Origin: Intrasporangiaceae bacterium
Lineage (GTDB): Bacteria > Actinomycetota > Actinomycetes > Actinomycetales > Dermatophilaceae
DNA length: 64,000 nt
Assembly: GCA_021324575.1 (NCBI GenBank)
Contig: JAJPIW010000016.1
Coordinates: forward strand, 1 to 64,000
Reading direction: 5' to 3'
Positions 23,216 through 33,541 of the stretch are shown here, piece by piece. Below the pieces are notes generated by a model. That model was not told the DNA's origin, ran no database searches, and saw nothing but the letters and a program-made list of their open reading frames with translations. The position numbers and the translations under genes are program-made. Positions within the stretch are counted from its first letter, which is position 1; each line of letters opens with the position of its first letter.

Positions 23216-25378
23216 ATGGCTGGAGGTCCGAACAACGACGGGGTCGATCAGGCCCGGGTCCGAAATATCGTCCTCGTCGGACCGCGGGCATCGGGCAAGA
23301 CCGCCCTGACCGAGGCAATCCTGTTGGAGAACAAGGCGATCACGCGCCTCGGGCGGGTGGAGGACGGCTCGACGGTCTCGGACCACACCGACGTCGAGAA
23401 GCGCCTCGGGCACTCGGTCCACCTCTCCGTCGCGACGACAGAGGTCACCGACGCCGAGGCGACGGGGGGCAGGGGGCCAGTGCGACTCACGCTCCTGGAC
23501 ACCCCGGGAATGCCGGACTTCGTCGGCGAGCTGCGCGCCGGACTGCGGGCCGCCGACGCGGCCCTCTTCGTCATCGCCGCCACCGACGGCATCGACGCCG
23601 GCACCCGCATCCTGTGGAGCGAGTGCTCCGCCGTCGGTATGCCGCGCGCGGTCGTCGTCACCCACCTGGACCAGCCGCGGGCCGACTTCGCGACGACCCT
23701 CGACGAGCTCCAGTCCGCCTTCGGTGCCGGGCTCCAGCCCCTGTATGTCCCCCGGGACGACGGCATCGTCGCCCTCCTCTCCCAGACCTTCCGCAGCGGC
23801 GGGTCGGGAGCCCGGACCGTCGTGGCCCTCGACGAGTCCGGTTCTGCGGCAACGGCGGACGCCCGGGACGGCCTCGTCGAGGCGATCATCACCGAGAGCG
23901 AGGACGAGGGGCTCCTCGAGCGCTACCTCGGCGGCGAGGAGGTCACCTTCGACGCCATCGTGGCCGATCTCGAGCAGGCCGTCGCCCGCGGCGCCTTCCA
24001 CCCCGTCGTCCCGGTGAGCCCGCTCGACGGGTCCGGGACGGCCGAGCTGCTCGAGCTCGTATGCCGCGCCTTCCCCAGCCCCGCGGCCGGGGGCGGGCCC
24101 GCGGCATACGGGACGAACGGCGGCACCCAGCCACCCCTGGAACCTTCCCCCGACGCCCCGCTCGTCGCCGAGGTCGTCAAGACGAGCAGCGACGCCTACG
24201 TCGGCCGGATCTCGGTCGTCCGGGTCTTCGCCGGCACGCTCCGGCCGGACAGCACGGTGCACGTGAGCGGGCACCTCGCCCAGTTCAGCGGCCGCGACGA
24301 GGACGCCGCCTGGCACGCCGACCACGACGAGGACGAGCGATCCGGCGCCATCTCGACGATGCTCGGCGCCGGCCTCACGCCTGTTGCCGAGGCACGCGCC
24401 GGCGACATCGTCGCGGTCGCACACCTCGCCCACGCCGAGACCGGCGACACGATCTCCGACGCCACTCACCCCGTCGTCGTCGAGCCCTGGGACTTCCCGC
24501 ACCCGCTCCTGCCCGTCGCCATCCGCGCGAGGAGCAGCAGCGACGAGGACAAACTGGTCAGGGGGCTAGCCCGGCTGCAGGCCGAAAACCCTTCTGCCAT
24601 GGTCGTCGTCGACCCAGACACCCACCAGCTGGTGCTGTGGACGATGGGCGACCAACAGCTCGAGCTGCTCCTCGACGGACTCCGCACCCGCGCCGGGATC
24701 GAGGTCGACATCGAGCCGGTTCTGGTCGCCGTGCACGAGACCGTCCGGGCCGTCGCCAAGGGCACCGGGCGACACGTCAAGCAGTCCGGCGGCCACGGCC
24801 AGTTCGCCATCTGCCACATCGTCGTCGAGCCCCTGGGCGTCGGGGAGGGCTTCGAGTTCGTCGACGAGGTGGTCGGCGGGTCGGTGCCGCGCCAGTTCAT
24901 CCCCAGCGTCGAGAAGGGCGTTCGCGCCCAGCTGGAGAAGGGCGTCTCGGGCTATCCGATGGTCGACGTCCGGGTCCGGCTGGTCGACGGCAAGGCGCAC
25001 TCGGTCGACTCCTCCGACGCGGCCTTCCAGACGGCCGGGGCGCTGGCCCTCCGCGAGGCCGCCGCGGCGGCCGGAGTGCAGCTGCTGGAGCCGGTCGACG
25101 AGGTGGAGATCATCGTCGGCGACGACTTCGTCGGAGCAGTTCTGTCCGACCTCGCCTCGCGCCGCGCTCGCGTCCGGGGCACCGAGGCTGCCAGCAGCGA
25201 GGGACTCACCAAGGTCCTGGCCGAGATTCCGGCCCTCGAGCTGGTCCGCTACACGACGACTCTGCGCTCGCTCGGGCATGGGTCCGGGTCGTTCACCCGC
25301 GCGCCCCTGCGGTATGCCGCGGTGCCCGTCCACGTCCAGGACCGGCTGACCGGAGCAGCGACCTCCGGGTCCGACTGA
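23216..25378 (+). CDS. EF-G-like translational GTPase (FusA2 type)
   Basis: The 720-residue protein has the EF-G domain order: G domain with P-loop GPRASGKTAL (about residue 21) and DTPGMPDF, then domain II, and domains III-V with GRHVKQSGGHGQFAICHI and VEKGVRAQLEKGVSGYP. The G4 motif, NKxD in true EF-G, reads THLD, and the switch I region is poorly conserved. It therefore belongs with the EF-G paralogues of actinobacteria such as M. tuberculosis FusA2. These may act in ribosome rescue or recycling, but their role is unsettled. Confidence 0.8.
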   Translation: MAGGPNNDGVDQARVRNIVLVGPRASGKTALTEAILLENKAITRLGRVEDGSTVSDHTDVEKRLGHSVHLSVATTEVTDAEATGGRGPVRLTLLDTPGMPDFVGELRAGLRAADAALFVIAATDGIDAGTRILWSECSAVGMPRAVVVTHLDQPRADFATTLDELQSAFGAGLQPLYVPRDDGIVALLSQTFRSGGSGARTVVALDESGSAATADARDGLVEAIITESEDEGLLERYLGGEEVTFDAIVADLEQAVARGAFHPVVPVSPLDGSGTAELLELVCRAFPSPAAGGGPAAYGTNGGTQPPLEPSPDAPLVAEVVKTSSDAYVGRISVVRVFAGTLRPDSTVHVSGHLAQFSGRDEDAAWHADHDEDERSGAISTMLGAGLTPVAEARAGDIVAVAHLAHAETGDTISDATHPVVVEPWDFPHPLLPVAIRARSSSDEDKLVRGLARLQAENPSAMVVVDPDTHQLVLWTMGDQQLELLLDGLRTRAGIEVDIEPVLVAVHETVRAVAKGTGRHVKQSGGHGQFAICHIVVEPLGVGEGFEFVDEVVGGSVPRQFIPSVEKGVRAQLEKGVSGYPMVDVRVRLVDGKAHSVDSSDAAFQTAGALALREAAAAAGVQLLEPVDEVEIIVGDDFVGAVLSDLASRRARVRGTEAASSEGLTKVLAEIPALELVRYTTTLRSLGHGSGSFTRAPLRYAAVPVHVQDRLTGAATSGSD

Positions 25379-25470
25379 CCCCTCGGCAACCACACCAGCA
25401 CCGGCTGGCGCGACGTACGGGTGTCGCGATTCCACGCGTACCACGCGCACGGCGCTCGTAGCATCGAGAG

Positions 25471-28110
25471 ATGCCGATCCTCGAACGGGTCGAACCGCTG
25501 CGGGCCGTCGCCGGCTACCTCGAGGAGGCCCGCGCGGGCCATGGCCGCCTCACCTTCGTGGCCGGCGAGGCAGGCATCGGCAAGACGACCTTCGTCACCC
25601 AGGCCATCGCCGACGCGGCCGGACACGCGAAAGTGGCGATCGGGGCCTGCGACGGGTCGGCGACGCCGGCGCCACTCGGACCCCTGACCGAAATGCTGGC
25701 GCAGCTGCCGGCCGAGGTCTGGCCGGCGGGCGCGACCCGGCATACGGTCTTCTCATTGCTCGTGGACGCCCTGCGGGCGCCGAAGCAGATCGAGCCCTAT
25801 CTGTTGGTGATCGAGGATGCGCACTGGGCCGACGAGGCCACCCTCGACCTGATCCGGCACCTGGCGCGGCGGGTGGACCACTGCCGAGCCCTGATCCTGG
25901 TCACCTACCGACCGGAGGACGCCCGGCCCGCCAGCGGACTGCGGGTCCTGCTCGGCGACACGGCCTCGGCGGCCGGCATCCGCCGGATCGACCTGCCACC
26001 GCTGTCACGTGCGGCCGTCGTCGAGCTCGTGGCCGACCACGCCCGAGCCACCCCTGAGGCTGCGCCCGTGGATGCCGCCCACCTGCACGACCTCACCGGT
26101 GGCAACGCCTTCTTCGTCACCGAGGTGCTGTCCGCGGGTGGGTCCCGCGCGCCGGCCACGGTCCGCGACGCCGTGATGGCTCGGGTCGCACGTCTCGACG
26201 AGTCCGGGCAGCGAGCGCTCGAAGTCGTCGCGCTGGCCGGCTCTCGAGCGGAGACAGGCCTGCTGGAAGACCTGTTGCGCGACGGGTTGACGACGTTCGA
26301 CGAGGCGATCGACCGCGGCCTGCTGCGCATGAATGCCTCCCACGTCACGTTCAGGCACGAGCTGGGGAGGTTGGCCGTCGCGGACTCGGTCCCTGCCGGT
26401 CGACGGATCCACCTCCATCGCCGACTCCTGGCCGAGCTCCGGCGTCGAGGGGCCGACCCCGCGCGACTCGCCCACCACGCAGATGCGGCCGGGGACTCCG
26501 AGGCGGTCCTCGAGTTCGCTCCCGCGGCGGGGGCTCGCGCCTCGAGCCTCGGCGCCCACCGAGAGGCTGTCGACCAGTACCGGCGAGCGGTGCGGCACGC
26601 CCGGACGCTCGGCGACGAGCGAGTCCCGGCGTCGAGTCGGGCCCAGCTGCTCTGGTCGCTGGGCTACGAGCTCTACCTCACCGACCGCATCGAGGAAGCG
26701 ATCGACACCGTTTCGCAGGCCCGCCTGATCTGGGAGGCGACTGGCGACCCGGTGCGCGTAGGCGACGCCTGGCGGTGCCTGTCGCGCCTGAGCTGGTTCG
26801 CCGGACGCAATGACACCGCCGAGGACCAGGCCCGCACGGCCATCGAGGTCCTGGAGTCCACGCCCTCGGCCGCAGCCACCGTCGAGCTGGCTCTCGCCTA
26901 CAGCAACCGCGCCCAGCTGCGCATGCTGGCAAGCGACCTGGCCGGCACCCGCGAATGGGGGCAGCGCACCCTCGAGCTCGTCGACGAGCTCGATGACGGC
27001 GCCGGTCGCACCGAGGTGCGGGTCCACGCACTCAACAACCTCGGCACCATCGAGCTGGCCGTCGGGGACCCTGACGCAGGTGCCGCGCTCCTCCTCGAGA
27101 GCCTGAGCGGTGCGCGTCGGGCGGACCTGCACGAGCATGCCGCTCGCGCGTACTGCAACCTGGCGTCGACCGCCGTGCTCCAGCGCCGTCACGACGACGC
27201 GGACCGATACCTCGTGGAGGGCATCGACTACTGCATCGACCGGGACCTGGACACGTGGACCCTCTACCTGCAGGGCTGGAAGGCGACCCATCACCTCGAC
27301 CGCGGTGAGCACGAGGCGTCGAGGCGGATGGCCGAGACGGTGCTGCGCCGCGGCGACCTGGCGTCGATCGGCGTCATCGAGCCACTGGTAACCCTGGCAC
27401 AGCTCACCGCTCGCCTCGGAGAGCCTGATCCCGAGCGGTTCACCGACCGTGCTGCCGAGCTGGCCAAGGACATGCGAGAGGTCCAACGGATCGCGCCGGT
27501 CATCGCCGCGCGATGCGAGGTGGCGTGGGTGTCCGGGCATCCGGAGCGGGCACAGGAGATCGCCACCGAGGCGTGGCCCGGCATCGCCGATGCGGACTGC
27601 ACCTGGAACCGCGGGGCCATTGCGCGTTGGTGCGTGGGGATCGACGACGGAGGGCGCCCGGTGGCGGCGCCGTTCGCCGCGGAGTCCGCCGGCCGGTGGC
27701 GCGAGGCGGCCGACCTCTGGGGCGCCCTCGGCTGTCCCTTCGAAAGCGGGTTGGCGCTCGCCCGCAGCGGCGAGCGCGACCTGATCACCGAGGCGACCAG
27801 CATCTTCGAGCGGATCGGCGCCCACGGGGCAGCCGATCGTGCGCGGGCCCTGCTGCGGGCGCACGGCTGGGCTGCGCCACGAGCCACGCGTCCCTCGACC
27901 CGCGCCAACCCGGCCGGCCTGACGCCGCGTGAGGCGGAAGTGTTGACCCTGGTCGAGGACGGTCTGACCGACGCGGCCATAGCCGCACGCCTGTTCATCT
28001 CCAGTCGGACGGCCGAGCACCACGTCGCTGCGATCCTCGCCAAGCTCGGGGTCTCCAGCCGGCGGGACCTCGGCGGCCGCCTGGGTAGGTACCCCGTCAC
28101 AGATGGGTAG
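25471..28110 (+). CDS. LAL-type LuxR family transcriptional regulator with ATPase domain
   Basis: The 879-residue protein has an N-terminal AAA/P-loop domain (VAGEAGIGKTTF at residues about 29-40; Walker B-like LLVIEDAHWADEATLDLIRH). A long helical TPR-like middle follows. The C-terminal LuxR HTH (GLTPREAEVLTLVEDGLTDA then FISSRTAEHHVAAILAKLGV) ends the protein. This is the layout of large ATP-binding LuxR regulators that sense metabolites. Target genes are unknown. The small DUF4242 gene starts 90 bp downstream in the same direction. Confidence 0.85.
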   Translation: MPILERVEPLRAVAGYLEEARAGHGRLTFVAGEAGIGKTTFVTQAIADAAGHAKVAIGACDGSATPAPLGPLTEMLAQLPAEVWPAGATRHTVFSLLVDALRAPKQIEPYLLVIEDAHWADEATLDLIRHLARRVDHCRALILVTYRPEDARPASGLRVLLGDTASAAGIRRIDLPPLSRAAVVELVADHARATPEAAPVDAAHLHDLTGGNAFFVTEVLSAGGSRAPATVRDAVMARVARLDESGQRALEVVALAGSRAETGLLEDLLRDGLTTFDEAIDRGLLRMNASHVTFRHELGRLAVADSVPAGRRIHLHRRLLAELRRRGADPARLAHHADAAGDSEAVLEFAPAAGARASSLGAHREAVDQYRRAVRHARTLGDERVPASSRAQLLWSLGYELYLTDRIEEAIDTVSQARLIWEATGDPVRVGDAWRCLSRLSWFAGRNDTAEDQARTAIEVLESTPSAAATVELALAYSNRAQLRMLASDLAGTREWGQRTLELVDELDDGAGRTEVRVHALNNLGTIELAVGDPDAGAALLLESLSGARRADLHEHAARAYCNLASTAVLQRRHDDADRYLVEGIDYCIDRDLDTWTLYLQGWKATHHLDRGEHEASRRMAETVLRRGDLASIGVIEPLVTLAQLTARLGEPDPERFTDRAAELAKDMREVQRIAPVIAARCEVAWVSGHPERAQEIATEAWPGIADADCTWNRGAIARWCVGIDDGGRPVAAPFAAESAGRWREAADLWGALGCPFESGLALARSGERDLITEATSIFERIGAHGAADRARALLRAHGWAAPRATRPSTRANPAGLTPREAEVLTLVEDGLTDAAIAARLFISSRTAEHHVAAILAKLGVSSRRDLGGRLGRYPVTDG

Positions 28111-28200
28111 CCGCCACCCATGACCCGGCACCGATCCGGTGGGCAGGCTGCATACACACCATCCGGATCCACCAGGGCCGGATCCACGAAAGGACTCGAC

Positions 28201-28452
28201 ATGCCACTCTTCATGGACGTGCACTCACTCGGCGACGGCGTCACCATGGACGACGTAGCCAAGGCCCACCAGGCCGACCTGGCCACCCAGGGCAGCCACG
28301 ACGTCAGCTACCTCCGCTACTGGGTCGACGAGGGCAAAGGGCAGATCTTCTGTCTCGTAGAGGCCCCCGACGCCGAGGCCGCCAACACCGTCCACCGCGA
28401 GGCACATGGCCTCGTGGCCGACTCGATCTTCGAGGTGCAGGAAGGCGTCTGA
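28201..28452 (+). CDS. DUF4242 / SCO4226-like small protein
   Basis: The 83-residue product starts MPLFMDVHSLGDGVTMDDVA and ends with an EAHGLVADSIFEV element, the pattern of DUF4242. One member, SCO4226 of Streptomyces, was described as a nickel-binding ferredoxin-like dimer. Conserved His (HREAHG) and acidic residues could bind metal here. GAAAGGAC precedes the ATG. It may be cotranscribed with the LAL regulator upstream. Confidence 0.75.
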   Translation: MPLFMDVHSLGDGVTMDDVAKAHQADLATQGSHDVSYLRYWVDEGKGQIFCLVEAPDAEAANTVHREAHGLVADSIFEVQEGV

Positions 28453-28522
28453 CCGGGCCTGACGTGGCGGCCTGTGGAAAACTCGACGGCCGGTGTGCGC
28501 GATCGGCGTACCGTCCGCGGGC

Positions 28523-31500
28523 ATGGACCTCCGGCTCACCATCACCCGTACCGGCGGCGCCCGGTCGGACGACGTCACGGTCACCGCAACGGCGGCGCAC
28601 ACCGCCAGTGACCTGCTGCACGGGCTGGTCGACTGCCTCGGCGTCGCCGGCAGCGGTCTGACCAGCGGCGGCCGACCCATCCCCCCGGACCGGCCGGTCG
28701 GCATACCGCCCCTCCTCGACGGGGCGAGCCTCACCATCCACGGCTCGGGCACCGTGCCGAGCACGCCCGCAGCTCCCCGAGCCGCGCTCGTGCTCGATGT
28801 GGTGTCCGGCCCCGACTGCGGTCACAGCCTCTCCCTCACCCCGGGCCGGCACGTCATCGGCCGTGACGCCGGCTGTTCCCTGGACATCGCCGATCCCTCC
28901 ATCTCCCGGCAACACGCTGTCGTCGAGGTCTCCCCCGACGGCGTCCGCGTCACCGACCTCGGATCCACCAACCCGGTCAGGCTGCTCGGGGGCGGCGCTC
29001 TGGGTCGCCCCCTCGCACCCAACGATGAGCTCCAGCTGGGCGACACCCGCCTGCGGGCCCGTACCAGCGCCACCCGTCCGCTCGTCACCACAGCACCTGG
29101 CGACGGCACGCTGGTCCTCCATCGCAGTCCGCACGTGCCCGGTGCTCCAGTGGGTGCTCGACTCGAGCTGCCGCGCCGGCCGGTGGCCCCGATCCCGACC
29201 CGGGTCCAATGGCTGGCCCTCCTACTACCGATCCCGGTCTGTGCCCTACTTGCCCTGCTCTGGGGACCGCAGCTGCTCGCCTTCGCCCTGCTCGGACCCC
29301 TCGTCGGTGGCGGTTCGGCCCTCGCCGAGCGCCGCTCGGGACGGCGACGGTATGCCGCGGAGCTGGCTGACCATGCGGCGTCACGGGCCGCAGTGGTCGC
29401 CTCCGCCGAACGGGCGCTCGCAGCCGACCTCGCCGCGCGGCACCGCGAGCACCCGGACCCGGCCGAGGTGGCCAGGACGGCCCGCGAGCGGAGCCAACGG
29501 CTGTGGGAGCGGCGAGCCACCGACCCGCCGGTGGTCCGGCTGGGGCTCGGGCCGGTGACCTCGCGGGTCATCGTCATCGACCCTGATGCCGCCGAGCCGA
29601 GTACCCCGGAGGTGCTGCCCGATGCGCCTGTGTCGGTGGACCTGTCGGTCACCCGAGTGCTCGGGGTGGCCGGCCCGCCTCCTCGATCCACCGCCGTTGC
29701 CCGGAGTCTGCTCTCCCAGCTGGTGACCCTCCACAGCCCCGATGACCTCGTCGTCCGAGTCGTCGCCTCGGACGAGCAGGACGACCGTGACCGGTCGTCC
29801 GACCCCGGGTCCAGCTCCTGGTCCTGGGCCCGGTGGCTGCCCCACGCCCGCGCCGGCTCCGGGTCGGATCCGATCCCAGGGTCGGCCCCGGCCCCCGGGT
29901 CGGCCCGGCCCCCGGGGTCGGGCCTGCGGCCGAGAGCGGCTGCCGACGCGACGGCCAGCCCCTGGACCGTGACCGTTCTCGCGCTCGGCCCGGGCGCCGC
30001 TCGCGACCAGGGCGCCGCAGCGTTGCGAGCGGCAGCGGGTGACGAGCGGCAGGTCGTCATCGTCGTCGCGGAGCACCGCGAGGACCTGCCCGCAGCCTGC
30101 TCGGCTGTGGTGGAGCTCGGCCCTGACCCGGCCCGGACTGTGCTCTCCCTGCCGGGCGACGACCCTCGCACGGGAGTCGTCGTCGACGGCGTGTCCGGCG
30201 CCTGGGCCGAGCGGCTCGCCCGTCGCCTTGCGCCGTTGCGGGACACCGGCGGCGCCGTCGGGGTCTTCCCGGCGGAGGTGACGCTCGCGACCACTCACCC
30301 CGACCTCGCAGCCGGGTGGGCGCCGGCGGCGCTCGCCGCCCGCTGGTCGGAACCACCGCCGGGGTTGCAAGCCCGACTCGGCGTCGGCGCCGACGGCCTC
30401 CTCGTCGTGGATCTGGTCCGTGACGGTCCGCACGCCCTCGTCGGGGGCACGACCGGGGCCGGCAAGTCCGAGCTGCTCCGCGCCCTCGTGACCGGTCTCG
30501 CCGCCGCCTACCCGCCGGAGTCGGTCACCTTCCTGCTCCTCGACTACAAGGGCGGCGCGGCCTTCCGTGACTGTGCCCGGCTGCCGCACACAGTCGGCGT
30601 CGTCACCGACCTCGACGCCGACCTGGCTCGCCGCGCGCTGACCAGCCTCACCGCCGAGATCCGTCGCCGGGAGGCGCTCCTCGCCGCGGTAGGCGCGTCG
30701 AATCTCGACGACCACGAGCGGCTCCGAGGCCCCGGGGACGAGCGACTCCCCCGTCTGGTCATCGTCGTCGACGAGTTCAAGATGCTCATCGAGGAGCTGC
30801 CCGAGTTCGTCGAGGGCGTGGTGCGCCTGGCCGCCATCGGTCGCTCGCTCGGGGTTCACCTCGTGCTCGCCACCCAGCGGCCGGCCGGGGCCATCACGGC
30901 CGACATCCAGGCCAACGTGAACCTCCGCATCGCTCTGCGGGTCCGCGACCGACAGGACTCCGAGGGTGTCATCGAGGCTCCCGACGCCGCGCTGCTGCCC
31001 GAGTCCGTCCCCGGGCGGGCGCTGCTCAGCACCGGTGGTGGCCGGCTCGTCGCCTTCCAGACGACGCACGTCGGCTCCCGGCCGCGCGACGACGAGGAAC
31101 CGTTGCGCGTTCGTCTCGGTCTCGACCCGGTCGGCGAGACAGCGGCCGGGCCGAACCGATCGCCGGACGAGGTCAGCGAGCTCGCCCTGTTCGTCGACCT
31201 TGCGCGGGTCACGGCCGAGCGCGACGGGCACCTCATGCCACGAGCGCCGTGGCTGCCCGCCCTCCCCCTGGCCGTGGCGGTCGATGCCCTGCCACGCCGG
31301 CCCGACCCGGTCGTCGACCGTGTCGCGCTCGGTCTGCTCGACTTGCCCGAGCGTCAGTCCCAGCCGGTGTGGGAGTGGTCGCCGACCGGCCCGACAACGA
31401 TCGGCGTCGTCGGTGCCTCAGGGTCCGGCCGCTCGACGCTCGTCCGGACCCTCGTCACCGGGCTGGGCGCACTGGACGCTCCAGTGCACGCCTACGTCGT

Positions 31501-32929
31501 CGACGGCGGTGGCGCCCTGGGACCGCTGGCGCGTCTCCCATGGGTCGGAGCCGTGGTTCCCGAAGCAGACCGCCTCCGCCTGCGCCGCCTCGTGGACCGC
31601 CTCCGCGAGGAGGTCCGGCGCCGCACCGACGACCTCACGCGTCGGGGGCTGACCACCCTTCCCGAATGGCACCAGGCAGCCCCGGCCGACGCACCCCCAT
31701 CACTCCTGCTCGTCGTCGACGGCTGGGACGCCGTCGCCGAGGCGTCCAGCGGTGTGGGTCCTGACCTGGAGAGCATGGCCCTCGCCGACGACCTCCGCGC
31801 ACTCATCGAGACCGGCGGCGCGGCCGGCCTCCGGACTGTCCTCACCGGCGGCCGCGGGCTCCTGCTCGGGCGCGGCGCCCGACTCTGTGCCGAGACCGTC
31901 GTCCTCGGTCGGCTGGACCCGACAGATGCTGTCCTCGCGGGCCTACCCGTTCGCCAAACCGGGTCGCCGGAGCCGGTGCCGGGGCGCGGCACCCGTCGAA
32001 GCGACGGGGCGACGGTTCAGGTCGCGCACCTCGGCGCCGACCCCGCCGGCGCCGCCCAGTCCCTTGTCGTCGCCGCCAGTGCCCGGCCGGCTCGCCACGG
32101 CGCATCAGGATCTTCGCCCCACCGTCCGTTCACGGTCGGACAGCTGCCCCCCCGGGTCCTCGTCGGTGACCTGCCGGCGGGATCGCCGTTTCTGGTCGGC
32201 CTCGATGCCGACGGTATCCCGCGTGGCTTCGACCCGGACATCGACGGCCGGCGACTGCTCGTCGTCGGTCCCCGCGGGTCCGGGCGCAGCTCTGCGCTAC
32301 GCGCCGTGGCCGAACGCTGCGCGGCGGCCGGCCGTCCTGTCGTCCTCGTGACCAAGGACCGCCCTGCGGGCATCGCCCCGTGCACCCTCGTCGACAGGTT
32401 CTGCATGATCGGACCGGACGACCACCACGCCCTGGTCGCCGAGCGTCGCGCGCATCCCGACCTCGTGGTCCTCATCGACGACGCGGACCAGCTGGCCGGG
32501 GCGGCCGTCGAACCGGCGCTGCTCGAGATCGTCGGGCTGCTCGACCGTGATGGGGGCGTGGTCATGGCGGCCGTCGAGCCGCACGGCCTGGCCCGACTCG
32601 TGCGGGGGGTCGCCGTCGAGGTCGCCAGCCGCCGGACGGGCGTGCTGCTCGCCCCGACCGGCATCGCAGACGGTGACGCTCTCGGCGTGCGCGTCGCCAG
32701 GGCGTCCGGACCGATCCTGCCGGGCCGGGGCCACCTGGTCTCCCGGGGCGGGGTGACCGACATCCAGCTGGCCGTTGCCGAGGCGTCGACGGAGCCGGGA
32801 CCCGGCAGCGGCCATCGCCCGCAGCCGGCCCGCGACAGTGGTCAGGGGCGGTCCGGCGGCCCGGCGCGCCACGCGGCGGCCAGCGCCACCAGCGCCGTGC
32901 CCCCGACGACGGCAGCGATCCCGGCATGA
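28523..32929 (+). CDS. FHA-domain FtsK/SpoIIIE ATPase (EccC/EssC-like)
   Basis: The 1468-residue protein has an N-terminal ubiquitin-like region. An FHA domain at about 95-165 follows (HVIGRDAGCSLDIADPSISR, QHAVVEV). Two membrane helices lie near 229-266 (WLALLLPIPVCALLALLWG). Three FtsK-type ATPase modules come next: D1 has an intact Walker A GGTTGAGKSE (about 642) and DYKGGAAF, while D2 (GASGSGRSTL, about 962) and D3 (GPRGSGRSSAL, about 1247) have Arg in place of the Lys. One active and two degenerate modules is the pattern of type VII secretion motors. A Gly/Pro/Ser-rich insertion lies near residue 450. Export of WXG-type proteins is inferred. Confidence 0.8.
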   Translation: MDLRLTITRTGGARSDDVTVTATAAHTASDLLHGLVDCLGVAGSGLTSGGRPIPPDRPVGIPPLLDGASLTIHGSGTVPSTPAAPRAALVLDVVSGPDCGHSLSLTPGRHVIGRDAGCSLDIADPSISRQHAVVEVSPDGVRVTDLGSTNPVRLLGGGALGRPLAPNDELQLGDTRLRARTSATRPLVTTAPGDGTLVLHRSPHVPGAPVGARLELPRRPVAPIPTRVQWLALLLPIPVCALLALLWGPQLLAFALLGPLVGGGSALAERRSGRRRYAAELADHAASRAAVVASAERALAADLAARHREHPDPAEVARTARERSQRLWERRATDPPVVRLGLGPVTSRVIVIDPDAAEPSTPEVLPDAPVSVDLSVTRVLGVAGPPPRSTAVARSLLSQLVTLHSPDDLVVRVVASDEQDDRDRSSDPGSSSWSWARWLPHARAGSGSDPIPGSAPAPGSARPPGSGLRPRAAADATASPWTVTVLALGPGAARDQGAAALRAAAGDERQVVIVVAEHREDLPAACSAVVELGPDPARTVLSLPGDDPRTGVVVDGVSGAWAERLARRLAPLRDTGGAVGVFPAEVTLATTHPDLAAGWAPAALAARWSEPPPGLQARLGVGADGLLVVDLVRDGPHALVGGTTGAGKSELLRALVTGLAAAYPPESVTFLLLDYKGGAAFRDCARLPHTVGVVTDLDADLARRALTSLTAEIRRREALLAAVGASNLDDHERLRGPGDERLPRLVIVVDEFKMLIEELPEFVEGVVRLAAIGRSLGVHLVLATQRPAGAITADIQANVNLRIALRVRDRQDSEGVIEAPDAALLPESVPGRALLSTGGGRLVAFQTTHVGSRPRDDEEPLRVRLGLDPVGETAAGPNRSPDEVSELALFVDLARVTAERDGHLMPRAPWLPALPLAVAVDALPRRPDPVVDRVALGLLDLPERQSQPVWEWSPTGPTTIGVVGASGSGRSTLVRTLVTGLGALDAPVHAYVVDGGGALGPLARLPWVGAVVPEADRLRLRRLVDRLREEVRRRTDDLTRRGLTTLPEWHQAAPADAPPSLLLVVDGWDAVAEASSGVGPDLESMALADDLRALIETGGAAGLRTVLTGGRGLLLGRGARLCAETVVLGRLDPTDAVLAGLPVRQTGSPEPVPGRGTRRSDGATVQVAHLGADPAGAAQSLVVAASARPARHGASGSSPHRPFTVGQLPPRVLVGDLPAGSPFLVGLDADGIPRGFDPDIDGRRLLVVGPRGSGRSSALRAVAERCAAAGRPVVLVTKDRPAGIAPCTLVDRFCMIGPDDHHALVAERRAHPDLVVLIDDADQLAGAAVEPALLEIVGLLDRDGGVVMAAVEPHGLARLVRGVAVEVASRRTGVLLAPTGIADGDALGVRVARASGPILPGRGHLVSRGGVTDIQLAVAEASTEPGPGSGHRPQPARDSGQGRSGGPARHAAASATSAVPPTTAAIPA

Positions 32930-33246
32930 CCGGACTGGACCAGGCTCCACGCGACGGGCAGCAGCAGCGCATTCCACACCAGGGTGGGCGTCCGTGCCCA
33001 GCCCGCCGAGCCGAACCAGCCACGGGCCAGGACAGCCAGCCCGACGGCCACGACGACGATGAGCACTGCGCTCGTCAAGGCGCGCGCGACACTGTCCTGC
33101 TCGCCCTTGGCGATCTCCCAGACGTAGAACGCCCCGACACCGAGCAGGCCGAGGGCGTGGACCGCGCAGACCGTGCCGGCAACGGCGGCTGCTGGCCCTC
33201 CCGAAGGCGTCGGCAGCTCACCTGCGGAAACGTCGGCGCGGATCAC
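32842..33246 (-). CDS. Small integral membrane protein
   Basis: The 134-residue protein has four hydrophobic helices (AVAGTVCAVHALGLLGVGAF, ALTSAVLIVVVAVGLAVLA, LVWNALLLPVAWSLV, IAAVVGGTALVALAAAW). No named family is recognised. Its last 88 bases run antisense to the end of the FtsK-like gene, so the two convergent genes overlap. Confidence 0.6.
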   Translation of the reverse strand: MIRADVSAGELPTPSGGPAAAVAGTVCAVHALGLLGVGAFYVWEIAKGEQDSVARALTSAVLIVVVAVGLAVLARGWFGSAGWARTPTLVWNALLLPVAWSLVQSGHAGIAAVVGGTALVALAAAWRAGPPDRP

Positions 33247-33541
33247 CTGCCAAGCCTACTGAGGAACATTTCACGGCTGGCGGCCGTTGGCAGGTTGGTG
33301 ACTGAGGCGGTCAGGGTGCTTCCACCGGGCTGCCACCCACCCCGCCCCTCGCCATAACCCACCTCATCGTCTAGGATTGCAGGTCGGCCGTGTCTGCGCC
33401 GGCATAACTGCGTGCCCGGACGAGTACGCCCAACCTGCAAGAACCTGATCCGACCGCAATGCTGCACGGACATCATGACTGTGCCCGGTCCCAAGGGCAC
33501 CCGTCGGTGGTCCGTTGACCCCACCCTAGGAGCCGATCTTC
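33247..33541 (+). promoter_or_regulatory. whiB1 upstream region
   Basis: This 295-base stretch between a divergent membrane-protein gene and whiB1 has no gene. TAGGAT near 33372 is a good -10 candidate, which would leave a leader of about 165 bases. I could not identify a specific regulator site with confidence. Confidence 0.4.
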
